Of a DNA stretch of 64,000 nt, positions 42,602-54,527 are shown piece by piece. Positions within the stretch are counted from its first letter, which is position 1; each line of letters starts with the position of its first letter. The notes under the pieces are model-generated. The model had not been told where the DNA came from and did no database searches. It saw nothing but the letters and a program-made list of their open reading frames with translations. The position numbers and the translations under genes were made by a program. Origin of the DNA: Cryptomeria japonica (Eukaryota > Streptophyta > Pinopsida > Cupressales > Cupressaceae); contig NC_081408.1 of the NCBI RefSeq assembly GCF_030272615.1, forward strand, positions 202,456,341 through 202,520,340, given 5' to 3'.

Positions 42602-44293
42602 ATGGTTGAAACCCATCTTCAAAAATCTAGGAGAGAAACTAAAGAGGCTCAAGAGTCCGCAAACATGAGTTCTTATGAGTATGACAATGATATCTTTTTT
42701 AATTCTGATCATACTACATTACCCGACATGGATGCCTATAGAAACATTCCAAATGTTGAGAACATGGACACTACAAACAACAATGATACACACAATGATG
42801 ATATGGACAACTTTTCAGTACATTCAGTAGATGTGGAAGAATCCATTATGGATCCTCGTTTCAATCAATTGGTTGAGGAAATAATGAGGAGGGATAGACA
42901 ATACTTCTTACAAATGATGGCACAAAGTGGAGCCAAGATACCTCATGATTATGACATGTCTCAAATAATGGAAAATCGACCTTTGCAACAACCTCACTCC
43001 AACATGGATCAAAGGAGGCCTAATAGTGGAGGCAATAGAAGGCCACATCTTGTGCCTGAATCACCATCATCTTTGTTTCAAAAACCAAAGGTCCCACATA
43101 CACATGGTCAAGCATATGATACTCACCTTCACAGACCATTATGGAAGTCTTATGCAGAGAAATATGCTCAATAACATATCAATGCTAAGAATCAACCACC
43201 AAAGCAATTGGATATTCAAAGGCATGCTCAAAATTTGGACACAAGGAAACCCCGTGTCAAATTTGGGGGCAACACATTAGAACATGACATGCCTGTAGAG
43301 TATGGTATACATTGACAAAATAGATATTTTGTTCCTCAACATGAATCTATACCAAGTGGTCCATATATGCAGCATCACTATAGACCTCCTCCATATGAAC
43401 ATGTGTATGATCAATATCATCCATATATGCAACATGCTTCTCCTCCAATTGGTGCCTCAAGCATGGGGTATGGTCCAAGAAGTTGATCTCCACCTAAGAG
43501 AAATTTGGAGCAACAAATCAGGGACTTACAAAAGAAAATGGAGGACATAAATACATAGAAGCCAACATACAAAATGAGTGACATATGTCCTTATCCATTT
43601 GACAAGAGCATTCCAATGTCTCCTTTTCCTACACACTTTGTGATGCCTAAATTTGATAAGTATAGAGGAAAAGGGGATCCTAAGGCACACATAAGACAGC
43701 TTTTCACAGCTTGCATTGAGATAGCAGTAGAAGAGACATATTTGATGAGATTATTCCCACAGAGCCTAAGCGATCAAGCTATGGAATGGTTCTCCCAACT
43801 TCCACCTAGAATTAAGTCATGGGGTGACTTAGCAGAGGCATTTATTCAACATTTCTCCTACAATATAGAGACAAACATATCAGTCACTACTTTGTGCAAC
43901 ACCAAGCAAAAAGAGGGAGAGTCTTTTGCATCATTTTTACAAAGATGGAGGAATCTAGCCAGCAGATGCTGTTGTGAAATTCCACAAAAACAAATGGTAG
44001 AAATGTTCACCCAAAATGTTCACAAAGAGATTGGTTATGACTTAAGGAGAGCTTGTTTGTCCACCTTCAAGGACATCATTGAAAAAGGCTTAGCAATAGA
44101 GAAGGTCCTAATTGAACAAGGAGTCATTAAGATATTTAAGGAAAACAAAGATGCCTTTAAAGGAAAAGACAAGCCAAGATTTTGGAATAAAAACAAGAAC
44201 ACAGTCAATGATGGTGTTGTTGATGCCAATATAGTGCGACCCAAATTCATTTTTTTCTGGATCAAATCAGGTGAATACTCAAACAACTTCTAA
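42602..44293 (+). pseudogene. Tat gag
   Basis: A single frame from ATG 42602 to 44293 with four point stops (near 43172, 43313, 43485 and 43556). The N-terminal 190 codons are acidic and Asn/Met/His-rich. The retrotransposon gag capsid domain is clear from about 43640: MPKFDKYRGKGDPKAHIRQ, YLMRLFPQSLSDQAMEWFSQL, IKSWGDLAEAFIQHFS and TLCNTKQKEGESFASFLQRW. The last part is Lys-rich. Gag builds the particle. The frame shifts near 44295 into the next segment. Confidence 0.85.
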
Positions 44294-44786
44294 ATCATGA
44301 AGGAAGTACACTCCATTGGGAGAACCACTTGAGTCAGTTTTCAAAAAGCTAGTGGCGAACAAGGTAATCACTATTCTAGATTTTCCTCCATATGAACCAA
44401 AGGTTAAACCAAATTGGTGGAATGATGATGAATATTGTGAATTTCATAAGAGCAAGGGTCATAAGATAGGAAATTATCATCGACTGAAGAAAATCATACA
44501 AGATCTCATTGATAGAGGTGACATTGAGATTGAAGGACACTCATCCAATCAAGAACATGAAATGCTTAAGGAACCATTCCCAAAGTATGACAAGGGAAAA
44601 TCTGTAGCCACAGATGACCAAACCAACTATACCAGAGCATCTTATAACTATGATTCAACCATTAATCACATCTCGATTGACAATTATGTCTCTACGATTA
44701 TCATTAAGGACAAAACCCCTAAGAATTCTACCCAGACCCAAGATCGTTCTGAAAGGCATTGGATCTTCTTCCAAACCTACCTCTGA
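44294..44786 (+). pseudogene. Tat gag C-terminal segment with knuckle-like motif
   Basis: In a different frame from gag: GEPLESVFKKLVANKVITIL, then PNWWNDDEYCEFHKSKGHKI followed by GNYHRLKKIIQDLIDRGDI. The related motif in Tat and other Ty3 gag proteins is C-x2-H-x4-G-H-x4-C. Here the last Cys position reads Tyr (GNYH), so metal binding would be impaired. A frameshift near 44750 leads into the protease region. Confidence 0.75.
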
Positions 44787-46093
44787 ATGTCATGTTACAA
44801 CCCATCGAGGTAAATTCACTTTGCAAGGTGCTCTAGCTAAAAACACCACTTCCTCGTCAACCAAACCTAAGTATGACCTTGTAGAATAGGTAGGGAAGAC
44901 ACCCACGCTCATCTCCATACTTGAACTCTTGCTCATATCCCCTGCACATAAATCCATTCTTGACAAAATCTTGAGAGAAACTGCTATTCCTACTGATCTG
45001 AACATGGACCAGTTTCAAGCCATAGTGGGATACCTTTCCATTCCACACTCCCTTGCATTCACAAAAGCCAATTATGCCTATGTAAGTCAGCCACATAATG
45101 CACCATTACACATTGAAGCCTTCATACACAAACATAGAATCAAACGAGTCCTGATAGATGGAGGAGCGGGTCTAAACATTTGTACATTAAGCACTATTAA
45201 ACAATTGGGATATTTTGACAAAGCTATGAACTAAACAAACAAAATTACTATCAAAGCATTCATCCAAGGGTACAGTCACCTTACCTCTCAGAGTTGGGCT
45301 AGTTACAAAGGATGTGGTTTGTCAAGTACTTGATCTTGATCTCACATACAACATATTGCTAGGACATCCTTGGATTCATGAAATGAGGGCAGTCCCGTCT
45401 ACATATCACCAATGCATTAAGTTTCCTCACAATGGAGTTGAAATAACAGTTAATGGTGATCCTAATCCATTCATATATTGTAATAACTTGAGACCAAAAA
45501 CTAAGACCATCATTCCCAATAACTGTGAAACTGTTCCTTCTTCTGCATACATTGATCCTGAGTCATTAAAACCTTTGACATCAAAACAAGGTGAACTTAA
45601 GGGCAAGTTCTAGGACAAAGGCATGGGTGAATACACTTTGAATCAGACCATGTACTTACAACAAGTCATGAATTCACCAAAAGAATATGGAAGACTACAT
45701 CCTAATAAGTAGGTATCTATCATTATACTTAAATGGGACCCTACTATCTTTCAAAGATGGGGTGAACTAGAAGAGGAAGACTTATACAAAATTCTTTACA
45801 AAGACCTTGAAGATGATACACAAGATCACATCAGTATACCATGTGAGAAGTATGGCAAAGGGTTCAAGATTCTACAAAAATCTGGGTATGATGGCAAAAG
45901 TCCTCTTGGATTAAGAAAGGAAGGCATCAAAGGCCTTCCCCTCATTCATCACCAACTTATTGATTGGGATCATGAAGGACTTCCATAGTTTGATAGATTC
46001 CAAAATGATGAAGCTTTTATTGACTATCTTGGCATACGAGATGATCTTCCCCCTGGGGACCATAAAGCAGGATACACTATAAAACTCAATACC
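44787..46093 (+). pseudogene. Tat protease and G-patch region
   Basis: A first frame (to about 45234) gives IKRVLIDGGAGLNICTLSTI, the retropepsin active site with Asp at about 45157. After a frameshift the partner region YNILLGHPWIHEMRAVPSTY at about 45347-45410 completes the protease fold. Downstream, the frame that continues to integrase contains YGKGFKILQKSGYDGKSPLG and GIKGLPLI at about 45850-45950, a G-patch-like domain. Stops (45611, 45708, 45986) lie in this linker. The same protease/G-patch pair occurs in the Ty3 element at 24194-26193. Confidence 0.8.
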
Positions 46094-47200
46094 GTGGCAT
46101 ATTTCAGTGAGGGTGTTGGGCCTTCTAGTCACAAAAATATAAAAATAAAAACAAACCAAGGGTCTCATGGCGAAAACCACACCATGGCACTTTCTGACCC
46201 CAAAAAAGTAAAAAGAAAGGACGTATCTGAGGGCAAAAACCTCTCTGAGGCACCCGAAAATGGAAGGCTCGACATTCTCCCAACATCATATGAGGAAAAG
46301 TCATCCATGTTGGTAGAGGAGACTATCAAAACAAACATTGGTACTAAAGAAGTTCCACACAACATATTCCTAGCCCAATCTTTGACAGAGTTAGAAAGGT
46401 CAAAATTCATAAGTTTCTTCAAAGAACGACAAATCAACCTTGCATGGTCATACGCTGATATGCCTGGATTGGATCTAGATTTGGTAATGCATCATTTGAT
46501 AGTTAAACCAGGGGCAAAACCAGTGAAACAGAAATTAAGAAAGATGCATCCACAAGTGGCATTACTAGTCAAAGCAGAACTTGAGAAATTATTGGATGTC
46601 AGATTCATACACCAAATTGATTATCCTGAATGGATATCCAACTTAGTGCCTGTCAATAAACCAGATCATAGTATCAAAATATGTACAGAATTCAGGGACA
46701 TCAACAAAGCTTGTCCTAAGGATGATTTTCCATTACCAAATATTGACTAGATTGTTGATCTCACAGCAAGTCATGCGATGTTATCTTTGATGGATGGATT
46801 CTCTGGTTATAATCTAATAAAGATTGCATCTGAGGATCAACACAAAATGGCATTTACTTGTCCTTGGGGAACCTTCTATTGGAATGTCATGCCCTTCGAG
46901 CTAAAAAATGCAGGCGCTACATATCAGAGAACCATGACTACTATCTTTCATGATCTCATGCACGTTACTATGGAAGATTATGTGGATGACCTCTTGGGAA
47001 AATCAGTAGATAGAGATACACATTTGGACATACTTTTAGTCATCTTTGATCGGTTGGAAAAATACAAAGTAAGATTAAACCCCAAGAAATGTGTCTTTGG
47101 AGTAACCTCCGGGAAGCTCCTAGGATTCATTGTATCAAAAAGAGGAATCAAAGTCGATCCAACAAAAGTCAAAGCCATCCTAGAGATGCAACCACCATGA
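46094..47200 (+). pseudogene. Tat reverse transcriptase
   Basis: One frame with a stop at 46748 (TAG where relatives have Gln in NIDQ). Motifs: NLAWSYADMPGLDLDLVMHH, VKQKLRKMHPQ, WISNLVPVNKPD, CTEFRDINKACPKDDFPLPN, LMDGFSGYNLIKI, AFTCPWGTFYWNVMPFELKN, YVDD at 46979-46990 and LNPKKCVFGVTSGKLLGFIV. The two catalytic Asp residues of YVDD and the Asp of LMDGF are present. It copies the element RNA into DNA in the cytoplasmic particle. It ends at a TGA (47198) that replaces Arg of the PRNISQL motif. Confidence 0.9.
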
Positions 47201-47860
47201 AACATCAGTCAACTTTGATCTTTACAAGGGAGACTCCAGTCCATATGAAGATTCATAGCACAACTCACAGATAAATGTAATCCCTTTCAGCACTTGCTAC
47301 ATAAAAACATCAAATTCAAATGGGATGATAACTGTCAATAGGCTTTCCAAATACTCAAAGATTATCTTCTGAATCTGCCAGTTTTGAGACCACCAATTCT
47401 AGATCAGCCTTTATTACTATACATATCAGCTACTTCAATAGCATTGGGGGCACTCTTAGCACAACAAGTTGCTGAGGGCAAAGAAAAGGCAGTATACTAT
47501 ATTAGTCGCACATTGGTGGGATATGAGCTAAATTACACACCAATCGAGCACGCATGTCTCACCATGGTCTTTACTTCATAGAAATTATGACATTACATGC
47601 TAACTCATAAGACTAAGTTGGTTGCAAGGATAGATCCATTGAAATACCTTTTCAATAAAGCAATGCTTACTGGGCGACTAGCCAAATGGATAATGATCCT
47701 AAGTGAATTTGACATTGAGTATGTGGATAGAAAAGCAATAAAAGGACAAGCCATCATAGATCAATTAGCAGATGCTCCCATAATAGATGATGTTCCTCTA
47801 ATTTCAGAATTTCAAGATGAATCCATTTTAATAGTGTCACATGCAAGACAATGGCATTTG
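47201..47860 (+). pseudogene. Tat first RNase H
   Basis: Same frame. FIAQLTDKCNPFQHLL near 47255-47295, PILDQPLLLYISATSIALGA near 47395-47455, KEKAVYYISRTLVGYELNYT near 47486-47545 (with the catalytic Glu region YELNYTPIEHACLTM), HYMLTHKTKLV and IDPLKYLFNKAMLTGRLAKW. The first catalytic Asp position of the domain (usually Asp-x-S/A before A-L-G-A) reads Ser here (YISATS), so activity is doubtful. Stops near 47215, 47339, 47579 and 47588 fit CAG-to-TAG and CGA-to-TGA changes. Confidence 0.8.
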
Positions 47861-48240
47861 TACTTTGACAGCTCATACACATAGCATGGGGTAGGAGCTG
47901 GCATCCTCTTTATAACTCCTCAAGGGGATTCTATACCAAAATCATACCGCTTATCATTTCCTTGTACTAATAACATAGCGGAATATGAGGCATTAACAAT
48001 AGGATTACGGATTGTAGTTCAGTGGAAGATCCAGGAACTTCATGTTTTTGGGGACTCTCAACTTATAATCCATCAAGAAACTGATGATTACCAAACAAAG
48101 GATGAGAAATTAATGCCTTACAAAAGAATGGTGGATGACCTGAAACAACATTTCACAAAACTAGACTTTGAGCAGATACCAAGAGAGTAGGATCAAGCCG
48201 CAGAAGCCATGGCTACAATTGCTTCACTGATCGATCTACC
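47861..48240 (+). pseudogene. Tat second (archaeal-type) RNase H domain
   Basis: WHLYFDSSYT, TAG, HGVGAGILFITPQG at about 47850-47930 is the first Asp motif; NNIAEYEALTIGLRI near 47968-48015 holds the Glu; HVFGDSQLIIHQ near 48040-48075 the second Asp. PRE-(stop)-DQAAEAMATIASL closes it. This additional RNase H before integrase is characteristic of the Tat lineage. Catalytic residues D, E and D are visible. Confidence 0.85.
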
Positions 48241-49609
48241 TCTGAATGAGACCCGCTTTGAGTTCTTGGTGGATAACCTTTTGGTTCTTTCATATGAAAT
48301 CACTCCTACGAAGATGATATGTGTCATCAGTCCCAAGTCCCAGTTATATGGTTCCAATTTCACATATCTTCGTGGCAATACCCTACCTCCTAATCTATCT
48401 AATAACCAATGTCGCACTTTCATTCAACAATCTTCTCGATACATCATTTTATTTGATGTCCTATACTGTTGAGGTCTAGATGGAACTCTTTTTAGATGTT
48501 TGGAAAGTGATGAAGCTCAAATTGTGTTACGTGAAGTACATGAAGGGATATGTGGTCCACATTCTAATGGTCCTACCTTAGCCAAGAAACTCATCAGGAC
48601 TGGATATTATTGGCCCAATATGGAAAAAGACTCATATCAATTTGTCAAGAAATGTAAGCAATGTCAACTTCATGCAAAGCTCATCCATGCGCCAGCACAA
48701 GAACTTCAACCAATTGTGACTCCTTGGCCCTTTTATCAGTGAGGACTCGATCTCATAGGCAAGATTCACCCTCCTTCTTCCAATGGTCATAAATTCATTA
48801 TCACTGCCACAAAGTATTTCAAAAAATGGATCGAACCCATGCCTCTCATGCAAGTCACTGGAAAATAGATTACTACGTTCATTCTCAACTATATCATTTG
48901 TCGATATGGTATTCCTGTTTCTATTATCACCAATAACGGGCATCCCTTGAAAAATCAGGATGTTCGTGAACTCTATGATCACTTCCATATTTCCCATCAT
49001 TTCTCCACACCATATTACCCCCAAGCTAATGGTCAAGCTAAGGCATCTAATAAAACAATCCTTAAAATCTTAACAAAGACAATCTACGACGCTGGCCGTA
49101 ATTGGCATATCCAACTTAATCCTGCACTTTGGGCCTACCGCACAAGTGTCTGCACACCTACAGGAGTGACACCCTATTCACTTGTCTATGGTGCTAAAGC
49201 CATCTTGCCTATTGAGTTCGAGCTACCCTCTTTATGAGTCTCTTTGCAAAACATCATCAGTGATGAAGACTATAGGGTCTCTCACTTACAAGAACTTGAA
49301 CTATTGGATGAACGAAGAAAAACTACTTTTAATCATTTGAAGGCTTATCAACAATGAATGAGTCGTAGCTACAATCACAAAGTCAAGCCTCACACATTTG
49401 AGCTAGGGGACTTAGTTCTCAAAGAAAATCCCAAAAATCAGCAAGATAGAGAGAAGAAGGGCAAGTTCGAACCAAATTGGCTTGGTCCTTACATCATTAC
49501 AATAGCATATGGATCTAGGGCATATCAGCTCTCAACTATAGAAGGTGAACCTTTGGAGGATCCTATCAACAACTTGCACCTTCGCAGGTTTTTACACATA
49601 GCTCTTTAG
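48241..49609 (+). pseudogene. Tat integrase (two catalytic residues mutated)
   Basis: The zinc-binding region shows HEGICGPHSNG near 48539 and KCKQCQLHAK near 48650 (His-His-Cys-Cys). The catalytic core has GLDLIG with Asp at 48749-48751. The second catalytic Asp position reads Asn (AAT at 48932-48934 in IITNNG). The Glu position reads Lys (AAG at 49040-49042 in NGQAKASNK). Both are single G-to-A changes from the usual codons. The C-terminal domain contains LGDLVLKENPKNQQD, KFEPNWLGPYIITI and NNLHLRRF, ending at the TAG near 49607. Stops at 48470, 48740, 48868, 49235 and 49355 add to the damage. The enzyme cannot integrate DNA. Confidence 0.88.
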
Positions 49610-51200
49610 AGTAACCTAATTCAAAAAATACAAAAAAAATAAAAAAATAAAAAAATAAAAAAACATTGAAAAATCAAAAAAAGTAAAGAGAAATAATTTC
49701 GTCCAATGGTGAAAACCACTTTGGTGGTGCCCTGGGAAAGTACCATGGTGAAAACTGGGTCACCAATGCCATGTGTAGAGACATTGCTCGTCCCTCCTTC
49801 AGGATTCAATTTCATCCTTTCACTTTGCACACACTCACAACCTATTCGTTCATAATAAACTTACCCATTCCCATCATGGCTTGCTATTGATCTACCCAAG
49901 ATTGGTTAGCCATTCATAATAAACCTCCCTTTTCACCTCCCTTTCCATCCATAATAAATCAGATCCTATCTGTGGCCAAGGCAAATCCTACATCTAGTGA
50001 TGGGTGTGGAACTGAGAACATCACATGTTTCGAGTAGTACAGTTTCTTCTAGCTTCCTTCAGTCTATGCGCGCACAATCTGCAATAAAGAAACATTTACA
50101 TCACAAATCCACAATAAAGTTTCATCTTCTCCATAATAAAGTATCAATTTCATGGATTCAATCAGTTTCAGATGAAACACAGCAGCAACAATGGGCTTCA
50201 ACAAATCAAATCTTTCAACAGACTCAGACAACATATGGTTCAGTGCTATCTATCATTTCTGTGAAAGTAAACATTGTGACCACAATCAAATAAGACTTAT
50301 ACAAGTGACAAGAGACACTAAATTTGAGGACTACAGTGGATGTTGGTGTCGAGTCTTGGTTTTCTTTTGATTTTATCTTTTGGTGACATGTCTTTTAGCT
50401 TTTCCAGGATGTCTCTGACTAGAGATTCTATCTCTAGGATGTCTTTGACTATAAAGGCGAGGATGGGGTATCGTCACCTATTTGTATTTGTTGTCTGTGG
50501 ATTGTCTTTTAGTAATGCTATGAATTGTCCATGGATATGAGGACACTGAGAGTCTAGTGTGAACTAGGGCATTCCTTGTTTGCAACTATCTTATCTCCAT
50601 GCAAACGGGTACAATGACTTTTTGGGTTGAACATATGCCTTGATTGTCATAACCTATTTTGCCATAATAAAACTCAATGATGATAAAGCACAAGAAGTTC
50701 TTTCACTTTCATATCTTCTATCTTTCATCCCCCTTTCTTGATTGACTTCCATCGTCCTTCTCGAGTCCGCGTAGCCTGCTATCACTTGACTGAGTATAAT
50801 GACACACCAAAAACATTTGCATTTCATGTAGTTGCACCTGCATTACCACATATAAGTATTTCATACATACATATAGATATCACAACTACATCACATCCTG
50901 CACACAACACCTATTAGCACAATTTACATTTGCATTATCATATTCATTTGCATTACATATATTCACATTTGCATCATGCATACACATATAAAACATAAAA
51001 GAACAAAAACATATATTGCATTGCATCATATACATATTTGCATCCATATCATAAGCATCACATAGAAACATACATCACATAGGTACACATGCATATAGCT
51101 GCCACAAAGATGAATCATCTCATATATATAATCATAAGTGTCATGATACAATGATGTCAAAATCATATGGCTACAATCACTCGAAGGTGTCTACATCATC
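49610..51200 (+). other. Tat 3' region, first half
   Basis: No coding sequence recognised. An A-rich stretch with repeated AAAAAAT lies at 49625-49690. The part 50800-51130 is low-complexity, dominated by CATTTGCAT-, CATACACATA- and ATATCA-type words. Short frames at 49997-50293 and 50340-50540 have no recognisable content. Confidence 0.5.
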
Positions 51201-51401
51201 ATACAAAATGGTACAAAATAGATACATAGGGAGCCTTCTACGGCTACGATGAACTCCCTCCCTCAGAGTCGGCTAGCCTCAACGAAGTCTGAGCCCTGGA
51301 AGGACCCACCCCATGATCATCTCTCCTATCCCCTCTATCTCCTGAGCCTAGTTGTCTCATCCTCCTCCTCTCCTCCTCCTCCCCGATCCTGCAACCAATC
51401 C

Positions 51402-51845
51402 TCATGTCGGCCTATCTAGATAGAGGAACCCACTGATCACTCTTGCCAATACTACTGGTAGTGCTAATCCTGTATGTGTCATCATGTCCCACGCCACATG
51501 TCTAGCCCTCATCTCTAGTCCTGGATCCTGAAACACTTGTCTCAGGGACTCCCTATCTCCATCTCGATCATATGGAATTAGCTCCCCATCGATCGATATC
51601 CACAGAATCCTATATACATTCTCCAGGGTGACTATCATCTCCCCCATCGGGAAATGAAAAGTACAAGTCGCAGAGTGCCACCTCTCTACCAGTGCAGTCA
51701 GCAATCTCATGTTCTCCTGAAACTCAAGCACATATAGAATATGTCTCAATCCCATAGCCTCAATCATAGCTCGGTCCTCGGCTGTCAACTTAGGTCGCAA
51801 CCTCTGAGTCAATGGGAATCTCTCCCATGACTCTAGCATAGGCAA
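51402..51845 (-). CDS. Antisense ORF resembling a plant mobile domain (PMD) protein
   Basis: 147 codons on the strand opposite to the Tat genes. The series MGLRHILYVLEF, LLTALVERWHSATCTFHFPM, GEMIVTLENVYRILWISIDG looks like the core of the plant mobile domain (aminotransferase-like family, the MAIN/MAIL1 group). In that family 'ERW....TFH...GE.T.TL.DV...LGL.I.G' is the usual pattern. The domain is incomplete; a full one is several hundred residues. GACTGTAG just before EYLPMLESW (near 51855) looks like a 3' splice site, so upstream exons may exist. The product, if any, would be a nuclear protein involved in silencing in related hosts; in an element it may counter or mimic it. Frame intact from M to TGA. 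Confidence 0.6.
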   Translation of the reverse strand: MPMLESWERFPLTQRLRPKLTAEDRAMIEAMGLRHILYVLEFQENMRLLTALVERWHSATCTFHFPMGEMIVTLENVYRILWISIDGELIPYDRDGDRESLRQVFQDPGLEMRARHVAWDMMTHTGLALPVVLARVISGFLYLDRPT

Positions 51846-51889
51846 ATACTCCTACAGTCACACAAAACAATCATCTCAGTCCTAGTGAC

Positions 51890-52106
51890 ACTCCCTGTTC
51901 ATCACAAAGTGTTGCTTCTATCCTAGTGGTACTCCTTGTTCATCACAAAGTACTACATGTTTGGCACTCCCTATTCATCACAAAGTGCTGCTCACATTTG
52001 CACTCACTGTTCATCACAAAGTGTTGCTCATATTTTAGTACTCCCTATTCATCACAAGTACTATATCTTAATACTCACTGTTCATCACAAGTGCCTTGAT
52101 CTATCT
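51890..52106. repeat. Tandem repeat, 33-41 bp unit, six copies
   Basis: Six units beginning ACTCCCTGTTCATCACAAAG or a close variant (starts at 51890 and then every 33-41 bases). The shared core is CTGTTCATCACAA or CTATTCATCACAA followed by a variable tail such as GTGCTGCTCACATTTG. It sits immediately upstream (by antisense orientation) of the PMD-like ORF. Confidence 0.85.
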
Positions 52107-52837
52107 TATCCTAGGGCCTATGCTTCAATGAATCCTCTTGAGTAGTTTCCTAATTGGCAATGTATGTTCTATCACAGAATTGTCAATCCTAGCCCTATTT
52201 GCTATCCTAGTTTTCCCTAGAGGACCTGCTTGAGTGTATCCTCTTAGCAGCTTATCCAATCGACAGTGTATGTTTATCACAAAACTGTCGATTTGAACTA
52301 GAAGACACAAATTCACATTTTTGGACACAAATGCGTTTTCCTGACATAAACGCGCATTTATTACATTACCTAGCATGCATTAATGACAACAATAAATGCA
52401 TCAAAGTATTAGGAGGTTTTGTGGTACTTACTGGCTCTCGTGCCTCTGCTAGCCTCTGGAATCAGTGATCGCAGTCAAATCTGTGAACCAAAGCCATCGC
52501 TGCTGACAGTTTCTACTCTTTTCTCTCTCTGCACTGTAATCTCTTGGAGGTGTACATGACAATGAGGATGTATTTCCCTCATGGTCTATCTTATAGACTA
52601 CCCTAGCCCTCGTTTCCCGAGTCAGTCTTCATTATCTTATGACTCTATCACTTTATCCAGTTAGTCCATTCTATCCCATCTTTCTTATCAAGAGATTGTC
52701 TGTGATCTTTTTAGACATTTTTTCATCCAATCTCTCGAGGGGGCATATCATTCCCATCTTGGGGCAACTTTGTATAAGTTCATATTATCTTCTTTGAAAC
52801 AACGTGACAGGCTGCATTGTCTCAAAGAGGGGTAAAA
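52107..52837 (+). other. Tat 3' region, last part, with purine tract
   Basis: A pair of related segments of about 60 bases (near 52130-52195 and 52238-52300, sharing ATCCTCTT, CAATGTATGT or CAGTGTATGT, and TATCACA-AATTGTC or TATCACAAAACTGTC) extends the repetitive pattern. The polypurine tract CAAAGAGGGGTAAAA (52823-52837) abuts the 3' LTR. No gene is seen. Confidence 0.6.
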
Positions 52838-53613
52838 TGTAGACACCTAAAATTGTCCAGTCTAATTAAGTAAATATCTTTATTTATTTAATTACTTTAG
52901 CCTAATTCATCTATTAATTAAATAAATCCTTATTTATTTAATTAATTTATTTATCCTCTTCTAGCCTTATTTCTCATTTAGATAAATACATTTATTTATT
53001 TAAATTTTCCTTTTTCTAAATTAAATAAATATCTTATTTATTTAATTATTCCACTTCTTCTATTAATTAAATAAATCTTTATTTATTTAATTAATTCATT
53101 AACCTTTTCTACCCATGACACATGTCATTCATCTCTTAATTCATACACTACCTACCTCTTTCATTATTTTATTATTATTTTTACCTACCCTCTAATCATA
53201 GCCGACCTCCTTTTACACCTCTCAATCTTATCCCTCCATTTCATAGAGTGTCTTCTATATAAGGATATGCTTCCTTCATTATCAAACCCCCTTGTTGACT
53301 ACTTGACTACACTACGCTTTTGAACATAGGCAATCCTACTTGCAACCACATTCCATTCTTTGTTGAGCTCTTGTGCACATAAAATCTAAGAGCAAATATA
53401 TCAAGCAAGATCAATGGACATAGGAAGAATAGAGATCCAAACCCTATTGGACATGTGATGGTATAATCTTTGTGATTTCATTTGATTTGCATTGTCTTAG
53501 GTAATCTTCATATGTTATGGTGGATCTTTGTTGTTGTTAGGCTAGGGTTTTGTGGTTGAATTCATTTAGCCTTTCAATATCGTTATTATTGTTATCCATT
53601 TTCACCATATACA
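52838..53613 (+). repeat. Tat element 3' LTR
   Basis: 776 bp, TGTAGACACC to CACCATATACA, with few differences from 39266-40040 (for example AATTGTCCAGTC in place of AATTATGCAATC near the start). Confidence 0.92.
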
Positions 53614-53618
53614 GTAAG

Positions 53619-54527
53619 ATCTTCAATCTTCTATACTTGGTCATCACCTTTGTAGTATCATTGCTCTTCTATTTGCTTGCATATAGTATTCATCATTGTT
53701 TCCTTATTTATAAACAATTCCTAACCGCTTAATCTCCTTAATCACATTTCCTATGATTAATCTTAGCCATCAGATCTTCAAACTTGACTAGGTTCATTGA
53801 ATCCTTCAAACTGAAAAAACATTTTATCTTGCCTTGGAACTTGTATTCCTTCCTTGGTACTTGTGCTCGGTTATGACCATTCAATCTGTGCTGTAGATCT
53901 AACTCTTGAATTTTCATTGCCATTGATCCTTAACAAACTTCTTGCTCGACATTCAGATCTTCTATAAATCTCCAGCTCATTGGCTTCCTTCATTTAATAA
54001 TGTATTTATTCATCCAATGCATTCTATTACTGCTCGGTTGATACTCGGTAAATACTAAACTTTACTCAGTAGACATTCTTTCTTCTTTAACCGACACTCT
54101 TAACCTTGGTGTTTACCGACTAGCTCCTTGCTCGGTAAAATAGAACAGTATCAAACCTTTACTCATTTTATTACATGTAATCTTTTCTCCTTCTTATTCA
54201 GTCTTTGAATACATATATAGGATATCAAAACAATCAAAATAACATAATCTCATCACTATCTAACGTGAACCAATAATTGCTCATTGAATAACTTATTATT
54301 CCCCTTCATTTTCACATACTTTCTATGTCACTTACCGATATCTTTATACTCATCAAAACATACTCTTTAAGATATGGCAACATCATACTAAATCAGAAAA
54401 TCAATTTCTTGACATCAATGACAAAATAATATTATTAAGATAGCAATCATCCTTTTTCAATTATATCATCAATCTCCAACAACCTTCTCAATATCCTCAT
54501 ACCAACAAACTTAATGTAATGCCAACA
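53619..54527 (-). repeat. copia 2 left LTR, second piece
   Basis: Resumes with ATCTTCAATCTTCTATACTTGG, matching 59721 onward, and ends TAATGCCAACA next to the purine tract. Together with 38673-39265 it makes 1,502 bp, like its partner (1,495 bp). Confidence 0.9.

Larger units (their letters stand above)
39266..53613 (+). mobile_element. Ty3/gypsy element of Tat type (dual RNase H), youngest insertion
   Basis: 14.3 kb, LTRs 39266-40040 and 52838-53613, with perfect GTAAG duplications (39261-39265 and 53614-53618) inside the left LTR of copia 2. Order on the plus strand: LTR, primer site, 2.5-kb leader with tandem repeats, gag, protease, G-patch, reverse transcriptase, RNase H, a second RNase-H-like domain, integrase, a 3.2-kb 3' region carrying an antisense ORF, purine tract, LTR. 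The additional RNase H domain before integrase and the G-patch point to the Tat lineage. Sampling 350 bases of the LTR pair shows about ten differences, fewer than for the other elements, in line with its innermost position. Confidence 0.92.

Noticed and set aside
50800-51130. Matrix-attachment or origin-like AT-rich region
   Set aside because: Only low-complexity CATTTGCAT-type sequence; no specific motif supports a function.
51890-52106. CRISPR-like array
   Set aside because: The spacing is made of degenerate repeat tails, not unique spacers; this is plant repeat DNA.
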